Positions 6,544 through 10,117 of a stretch of DNA of 10,117 nucleotides are shown here, in pieces (position 1 is the first letter of the stretch; each line of letters opens with the position of its first letter). The notes under the pieces are model-generated. The model had not been told where the DNA came from and did no database searches. It saw only the letters and a program-made list of their open reading frames with translations. The stretch covers positions 1 to 10,117 of the forward strand of contig JACQXP010000277.1 of assembly GCA_016208645.1 (NCBI GenBank). Reading direction: 5' to 3'. This DNA comes from Candidatus Methylomirabilota bacterium. GTDB lineage: Bacteria > Methylomirabilota > Methylomirabilia > Methylomirabilales > 2-02-FULL-66-22. The position numbers were made by a program, and so were the translations under genes.

Positions 6544-7448
6544 CGGAGACCGCCTCCCCCCGCCCGCACCTCGTCATGGGCCTGCTGGCCGTCGCCCTGG
6601 CCGGCGCCCTCGGCGCCGCCGTATGGACCTGGCAAGGCGCGTGGCGCGGCCGGGGGAGCGAGGACGACCGTCCGCTCGAGGGCCTGAAGGTCTTCGGGGC
6701 CCTTCCCGACTTCTCGCTCGTCGAGCGCGGGGGACGGCGGATCACGCTGGCCGACCTTCGCGGAAAGATCTGGATCGCCAACTTCATCTACACCCACTGT
6801 ACCGACACCTGCCCGCTCCAGAGCGCCCTGATGGGCCGCCTTCAGGCGGAGTTCGCCGCCGAACCGGACCTCCGGCTGGTCTCCATCACCGTTGATCCGG
6901 AGCAAGACACGCCAGCGGTTCTCGCCGAATACGCGGGCCGCTTCGGGGCGGACCATGATCGCTGGCTCTTCCTGACCGGAGAGAAGAAAGCCCTCTATGC
7001 GTTGGCGCTGGAGGGGTTCCGCCTGAGCGTGGCAGATCCTGCGGAGGCGGCCCAGCCTCCGCGAGACCAGCGATCTCCTGCAGACCGCCCGGCCGCGCGC
7101 TCTGGGCAATCGTCACCTCGAAGGACAATACGCAGGCACGCGGTCGCCCGAATCCTGAATCACGCCGTGGCCTGGCTTCTCGACCCCGTCCCGGCCCTGG
7201 CCCATCCTGGACATCCGGGCAAACCATTCATTCACAGCTCGCGGTTCGTCCTGGTGGATCGCCAGGCGCGGATCCGCGGTTACTACGCCAGCGACGATGA
7301 AGCGGCCCTCGGGCGTCTGCGCCGGGACGCGAAGGTCCTGCTCCGGGAGGATGGGCCCCGGCATGATGGGTCCAGGCATGAGGCGCCGGATGCCCCGGAT
7401 GCCGATGATGCCGCAGGAAGCCGCGGAGGCACGGACGAGAGGTTCTGA
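6540..7448 (+). CDS. Sco1/SenC/PrrC-family copper chaperone / thiol redox protein
   Basis: A 302-residue protein with an N-terminal membrane anchor (about 12-31) and an extracytoplasmic thioredoxin fold. The Sco metal site is complete: Cys87 and Cys91 in Y-T-H-C-T-D-T-C-P and His232 in F-I-H-S-S-R-F-V-L-V-D. Other family blocks are L-P-D-F-S-L-V (55-61), V-S-I-T-V-D-P-E-Q-D-T-P (114-125) and R-I-R-G-Y-Y (244-249). Sco proteins deliver copper to the CuA site of cytochrome oxidase or reduce its cysteines. Two oddities: an Arg/Ala-rich insert of about 55 residues (170-225) ahead of the His block, where most Sco proteins have about 15-20, and an acidic/His tail (271-302) whose codons look poor while the +1 frame reads Met-rich there. 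It overlaps the methyltransferase stop by 4 nt, and the propeller gene follows after 32 nt. Confidence 0.88.
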   Translation: MTETASPRPHLVMGLLAVALAGALGAAVWTWQGAWRGRGSEDDRPLEGLKVFGALPDFSLVERGGRRITLADLRGKIWIANFIYTHCTDTCPLQSALMGRLQAEFAAEPDLRLVSITVDPEQDTPAVLAEYAGRFGADHDRWLFLTGEKKALYALALEGFRLSVADPAEAAQPPRDQRSPADRPAARSGQSSPRRTIRRHAVARILNHAVAWLLDPVPALAHPGHPGKPFIHSSRFVLVDRQARIRGYYASDDEAALGRLRRDAKVLLREDGPRHDGSRHEAPDAPDADDAAGSRGGTDERF

Positions 7449-7480
7449 CCGAATGATCTCCATGCCCTGGAGGAATGTAT

Positions 7481-8428
7481 ATGGAAGCCGTGAATCAAAG
7501 AGATGCAGGTCTTCGTCCGCCGATCGGTACGGGATTGATTTGCCCAGGCTGGTCCCGCGTCGTGCCGATCGTGGGCCTGGCCATTGTGATTGCCCTGGCG
7601 CTCGCAACACTCGGGGAGACGGCCGGGTCATCGCATGACATCGGCCACCTCCACGCGCTCCTGGTCAGCCCGGCCGACGGTGACCTGTGGATCGGGACGC
7701 ACAGCGGTCCGTTCCGGAGCGGTGACGAGGGCAAGACCTGGCAGGCGGTGAAAATCCCGGCCGACCTGGCGGCCATGGATTTCATGAGCTTCGCCCAGGA
7801 CCCGACCAACCCCAAGATCCTTTACGTGGGCACCCACAACAGGGGCATTCTGAAGACGAGCGACGGCGGGGCCACCTGGGCTCAGATCCCGGGCATCGGA
7901 ACTGTTGATGTCCACGCCCTGGCGGTGGACCACTTCAACTCGACCCAGCCCAAGCGGTGGTACGCCTGGCTCGTGGACAAGGGACTGTTCCGCTCCCTGG
8001 GGGATCTGGATGAATGGAAGCGGCACGACGACGGGCCGGCCAACCCGGACGTCCGGGTCCTCCAGTCGGTCAACATCCCAACGGGGATGGGCGGGATCTG
8101 GCTCTACGCCGGGACCGCCGATGGGCTCTTCCGGAGCCCGGACTGCTTCTGAGGCTGGAAACCGGTGGGCGGTCTGCCCACCAGCAAGACGGTCTACGCC
8201 TTTGCCGCCGGCCCCGCCGACCCGAAGATCATGTTCGCCGGCCTCCGCGAGGGCGCTTTCAAGAGCACGGATGGCGGCGAAAGCTGGAGGAAATTGAACG
8301 CGGCGCCGAAGGACGTGGCCTCGATCGCCATTCACCCGACGAAGCCGGAGATGGTATTCATCGGGACAGCCCCCGGAAAGATCTTCAAGAGCACGGATGG
8401 CGGACGCATCTGGCGCCGCCAGAACTGA
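7481..8428 (+). CDS. Asp-box (BNR-like) beta-propeller selenoprotein, Sec224 at in-frame TGA
   Basis: Read through the TGA at 8150-8152 this is a 315-residue protein. ATG 7481 has GGAGG (7469-7473) 7 nt upstream; ATG 7475 is too close to it. A signal-anchor segment (about 27-48) puts the rest outside the cytoplasm. Five or six repeats follow, each G-x-F/I-[KR]-S then an Asp-box: S-G-D-E-G-K-T-W, T-S-D-G-G-A-T-W, a degenerate copy near 172-179, S-P-D-C-F-[TGA]-G-W (219-226), S-T-D-G-G-E-S-W and S-T-D-G-G-R-I-W. The TGA sits at position 6 of an eight-residue Asp-box with Trp in register, and the frame continues through two perfect Asp-boxes to TGA 8426-8428. With Cys222 this gives a Cys-Phe-Sec turn, a redox or metal-binding pair. 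A strong SECIS lies just downstream. Annotation pipelines would split it at 8152 and 8165. Substrate unknown; relatives are named sortilin-like or YCF48-like. Confidence 0.85.
8164..8182 (+). promoter_or_regulatory. Bacterial SECIS element of the propeller gene
   Basis: GGTGGGC (8164-8170) pairs perfectly with GCCCACC (8176-8182) around the loop GGTCT (8171-8175). The loop starts 18 nt after the TGA (8150-8152). From memory, the Escherichia coli fdhF SECIS also shows GGUCU in its apical loop at the same distance, where the G and U contact SelB. The flanks CTGG (8155-8158) and CCAG (8181-8184) could give an alternative lower pairing. In frame the hairpin codes for P-V-G-G-L-P-T. Confidence 0.85.
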
Positions 8429-8524
8429 TGCCCGCCTCCGAACAGGGCTGGTAAATCGCCGCGAGAGATCCGGGCAGCCATAGATCGAGCATACGGCCGG
8501 TAGGGTCCGCCCCCTGAGGAGCCC

Positions 8525-8553
8525 TTGACAGGGACCCGCCTCCGGAATAGCCT
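8525..8553 (+). promoter_or_regulatory. Sigma70-like promoter for thrC
   Basis: A perfect -35 TTGACA (8525-8530), a 17-nt spacer and a weak -10 TAGCCT (8548-8553). The start site would be near 8560, giving a leader of about 48 nt to the ATG at 8608. It separates thrC from the operon ending at 8428. No attenuator or riboswitch-like fold is evident in the leader. Confidence 0.5.
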
Positions 8554-8607
8554 GACCCTCGTTCTACGTTCCGCACGCACGGACTCCCACGATTCGGAGC
8601 CACACCC

Positions 8608-9816
8608 ATGACCAGCCTGGAATGCACGCGCTGTGGCGCGACCCATTCGCCTGCCACGCTCATCAACCTGTGCACCTGTGGCGGCATCCTCTACCCTCGC
8701 TATGATCTCGCAGGCCTGCGCGGGAAATACGACCGGAACGAGGTCAAGGATGGGCCCGCCACGCTCTGGCGGTACCGCCGGGTCCTGCCGGTGCGGGACG
8801 AGGCCAACGTGATCTCCCTCGGTGAAGGATTCACCCCGATGTTCCCGGCACGCCGGCGCGGGCCCTTCCAGCCCTACACCGCTCTCTATCTCAAGGATGA
8901 GGGCCCAAATCCGACGGCATCTTTCAAGGCGCGCGGGATGTCCCCGGCGATCTCCATGGCCAGGGAACTCGGGGCGAAGGAGGTCGCGCTGCCGTCCGCC
9001 GGCAACGCGGGCAGCGCCGCGGCCGCCTACGCGGCGGCGGCCGGCCTCACCGCCCATGTCTTCATGCCCGATGATACCCCGGCTCTGATCGTCAGCGAGT
9101 GCATCGCCTACGGGGCGAGGGTGTACCTGGTGAAGGGGCTCATCAACGTGTGCGGCAAAATGGCTGCGGCGGGGGCGAAAGCGCGGGGGTGGTTCGATCT
9201 GTCCACGCTGAAGGAGCCGTACCGGGTGGAAGGCAAGAAGACCATGGGATACGAGATCGCCGAGCAGCTCGGCTGGGAACTGCCGGACTGGATCTTCTAT
9301 CCCACGGGCGGGGGCACGGGTCTGGTGGGGATGTGGAAGGCGTTCGCCGAGATGGAGGCCCTGGGCTGGATCGATCGCAAGCGCCCGCGCATGGTGGCTA
9401 TCCAGGCGACCGGGTGCCAGCCCATCGTCAAGGCCTTCGCGGAGGGGCGGTCAGACTCTGTCCTCCACGAGAACGCCCACACCGTGGCCAGCGGCCTCCG
9501 GGTTCCCAAGGCTCTGGGGGACTACCTGATCCTTCAGGTCCTGCGCGAAAGCCGCGGCCTGGCAATCGCGGTGACGGATGAAGAACTCTTGCGCGCGCAG
9601 CGCGAGATCGCCGAAACGCAAGGCATCCTCCCCTGCCCCGAGGGCGGGGCGACGTGGGCGGCCCTGCAGAAGCTGGTCGCTCAGGGAACCGTGAAGCCGA
9701 CGGAGCGGATCGTCCTCTTCAACACCGGTTCCGGACTGAAGTACCCCGAGTTGCTGCCCCGCGAGGCCCCCGTCCTGGATCCCAACGATCCCAAGGCGCT
9801 GGACAGCGTCGCCTGA
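8608..9816 (+). CDS. thrC: Threonine synthase
   Basis: Converts O-phosphohomoserine to threonine and phosphate with pyridoxal phosphate, the last step of threonine synthesis, in the cytoplasm. The 402-residue product is a fold-type II enzyme of the shorter threonine synthase class. An N-terminal ribbon has cysteines 6, 9, 22 and 24 (C-x2-C...C-x-C-G-G), common in this class. The Schiff-base lysine is Lys107 in N-P-T-A-S-F-K-A-R-G; S-A-G-N-A-G-S-A (130-137) and the phosphate-binding T-G-G-G-T-G (9304-9321) follow. The C-terminal C-P-E-G-G-A-T and F-N-T-G-S-G-L-K-Y-P blocks are typical. ATG 8608 has GGAG (8596-8599) 8 nt upstream. A related PLP lyase such as a cysteate synthase-like enzyme is possible, but the whole pattern is most like ThrC. 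Confidence 0.9.
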   Translation: MTSLECTRCGATHSPATLINLCTCGGILYPRYDLAGLRGKYDRNEVKDGPATLWRYRRVLPVRDEANVISLGEGFTPMFPARRRGPFQPYTALYLKDEGPNPTASFKARGMSPAISMARELGAKEVALPSAGNAGSAAAAYAAAAGLTAHVFMPDDTPALIVSECIAYGARVYLVKGLINVCGKMAAAGAKARGWFDLSTLKEPYRVEGKKTMGYEIAEQLGWELPDWIFYPTGGGTGLVGMWKAFAEMEALGWIDRKRPRMVAIQATGCQPIVKAFAEGRSDSVLHENAHTVASGLRVPKALGDYLILQVLRESRGLAIAVTDEELLRAQREIAETQGILPCPEGGATWAALQKLVAQGTVKPTERIVLFNTGSGLKYPELLPREAPVLDPNDPKALDSVA

Positions 9817-9908
9817 CCGGCCAACGATTCGCCGCGTTCGACTGCTCCCGCGCTCCCTGTCTCGGCTCTCGGCTCGCCACCTGCGGACATAAGCAAATTA
9901 TCAAGGCC
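9817..9908. other. Intergenic space after thrC
   Basis: Short non-coding gap between convergent genes. An A/T-rich island lies at 9889-9903 just before the tandem repeat. No gene is seen. Confidence 0.4.
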
Positions 9909-9942
9909 TGACCCCGAGGGACGGGTGACCCCGAGGGACGGG
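9909..9942. repeat. 17-bp tandem direct repeat, two exact copies
   Basis: TGACCCCGAGGGACGGG occurs at 9909-9925 and again, with no spacer, at 9926-9942. It lies between the end of thrC and the end of the convergent minus-strand gene. The unit is itself partly self-complementary (CCCC against GGGG), so each copy could contribute to hairpins. Confidence 0.75.
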
Positions 9943-9951
9943 GCGGGGTCA
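9926..9951. terminator. Candidate hairpin terminator between convergent genes
   Basis: TGACCCCG (9926-9933) pairs with CGGGGTCA (9944-9951), an 8-bp stem with a 10-nt loop. On the plus strand it is followed by TTCTAT, a weak T-rich tail, so it may end thrC transcription. The right arm contains the TCA that is the stop codon of the minus-strand gene. The first copy of the tandem repeat can form the same stem with the right arm, giving an alternative larger loop. Confidence 0.4.
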
Positions 9952-10117
9952 TTCTATGGCTGCCTCGACCACGTACCACATGGGGTGCTGCTCCGCCACC
10001 GGGTGGAGGCCGATGTCGAGCAGCATCTGCTCCACGGCGTGCGCGGCGAAGAAATCCTCAGGCCGGTGCTCGATGGCGAAGGGCAGCAGGTGGGCCGTCG
10101 GTCCCCAGTCCACCAGC
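9949..10117 (-). CDS. Unidentified protein, C-terminal fragment (runs off window)
   Basis: The minus strand is open from the window edge to a TGA at 9951-9949, giving 55 residues that begin L-V-D-W-G-P-T-A-H-L and end W-Y-V-V-E-A-A-I-E. Codons are strongly G/C-ending, as in real genes here. The pattern (V-D-W near a charged turn, E-H-R-P-E-D-F-F-A, a helix M-L-L-D-I-G-L, and a final strand M-W-Y-V-V-E-A) resembles the last part of class I SAM-dependent methyltransferases, where a short helix is followed by the closing strands. That is a suggestion only; the motif I region lies outside the window. Confidence 0.55.
   Translation of the reverse strand, partial: LVDWGPTAHLLPFAIEHRPEDFFAAHAVEQMLLDIGLHPVAEQHPMWYVVEAAIE

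Noticed and set aside
7297..7638. Independent gene for the Met-rich frame overlapping the Sco tail and the propeller start
   Set aside because: Outside the short Met-rich part it has A/T-ending codons and runs through the start of a well-supported gene. It is kept only as a possible alternative Sco tail.
4847..8152. Genome-wide recoding of TGA (for example to Trp or Gly)
   Set aside because: recQ, the aminotransferase, the CcdA-like, methyltransferase, Sco, propeller, thrC and last partial gene all end at TGA in the expected place, so TGA is a regular stop and the two internal TGAs need local context.
8150..8165. Two separate genes, or a simple nonsense mutation, at the propeller TGA
   Set aside because: The next start-like codon in frame is a GTG at 8165 in the middle of a repeat, with no SD. 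The frame and Asp-box register are kept exactly, and a textbook hairpin sits at SECIS distance.
8409..8423. Hairpin TCTGGC/GCCAGA at the end of the propeller gene as operon terminator
   Set aside because: It lies within the last codons, has no T tract after it, and such short GC stems are frequent in this sequence.
1..10117. CRISPR arrays, tRNA or rRNA genes
   Set aside because: No regularly spaced direct repeats, no cloverleaf-type sequence with a TTCGANTC arm in context, and no rRNA-like conserved segments were seen on either strand.

Overview
The window is GC-rich (roughly two thirds by eye), with G/C-biased third codon positions. GTG starts, Shine-Dalgarno sites and exported copper/thiol redox proteins suggest a Gram-negative-type bacterium from an environmental or metagenomic lineage. 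Members of Methylomirabilota/Rokubacteria or deltaproteobacterial groups would fit, but that is an impression and no marker here fixes the taxonomy. TGA is the normal stop for nearly every gene, so the genetic code is standard.

Left part (1-2267): decayed ground. An inverted pair of imperfect 33-bp intergenic repeats (22-54 and 151-183) precedes a 50-codon stump of an AAA-type ATPase (229-381). Next is a recQ helicase gene (582-2164) whose two ends are well preserved, but which has lost about 90 codons including motifs V and VI and changes frame at the join. Only the first ~24 codons of a DUF188/YaiI-like gene remain on the minus strand (2196-2267).

Middle left (2289-4393): an intact class-III PLP aminotransferase on the minus strand (2289-3644), then about 750 bp with no intact gene. 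This stretch holds a degenerate pyrimidine-rich intergenic repeat, a remnant of an IS4-type transposase (3957-4146) and a perfect 12-bp palindrome (4210-4221).

Centre (4356-8428): the notable part, a plus-strand gene cluster that looks like one operon. In order: a sigma70-like promoter; a small exported protein of unknown function; a 27-codon membrane microprotein with an in-frame TGA; a CcdA/DsbD-like membrane thiol-electron carrier; a multi-pass ICMT/PEMT-type methyltransferase; a Sco1/SenC copper/thiol protein; and a signal-anchored Asp-box (BNR-like) beta-propeller with an in-frame TGA. Both TGA codons are followed by hairpins in the right place for a bacterial SECIS. The second is very strong: a perfect 7-bp stem, a GGTCT loop and 18 nt from TGA to loop, with the TGA inside an otherwise regular Asp-box to give Cys-Phe-Sec-Gly-Trp. 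I read the cluster as a selenocysteine-containing envelope redox or metal-handling module: the CcdA-like protein would bring electrons across the membrane, and the Sco-like protein and Cys-x-Sec propeller would use them outside. I do not recognise this combination as a described system.

Right part (8525-10117): threonine synthase (thrC) with its own promoter, a 17-bp tandem repeat with a hairpin between convergent genes, and the 3' end of an unidentified minus-strand gene that runs off the window.
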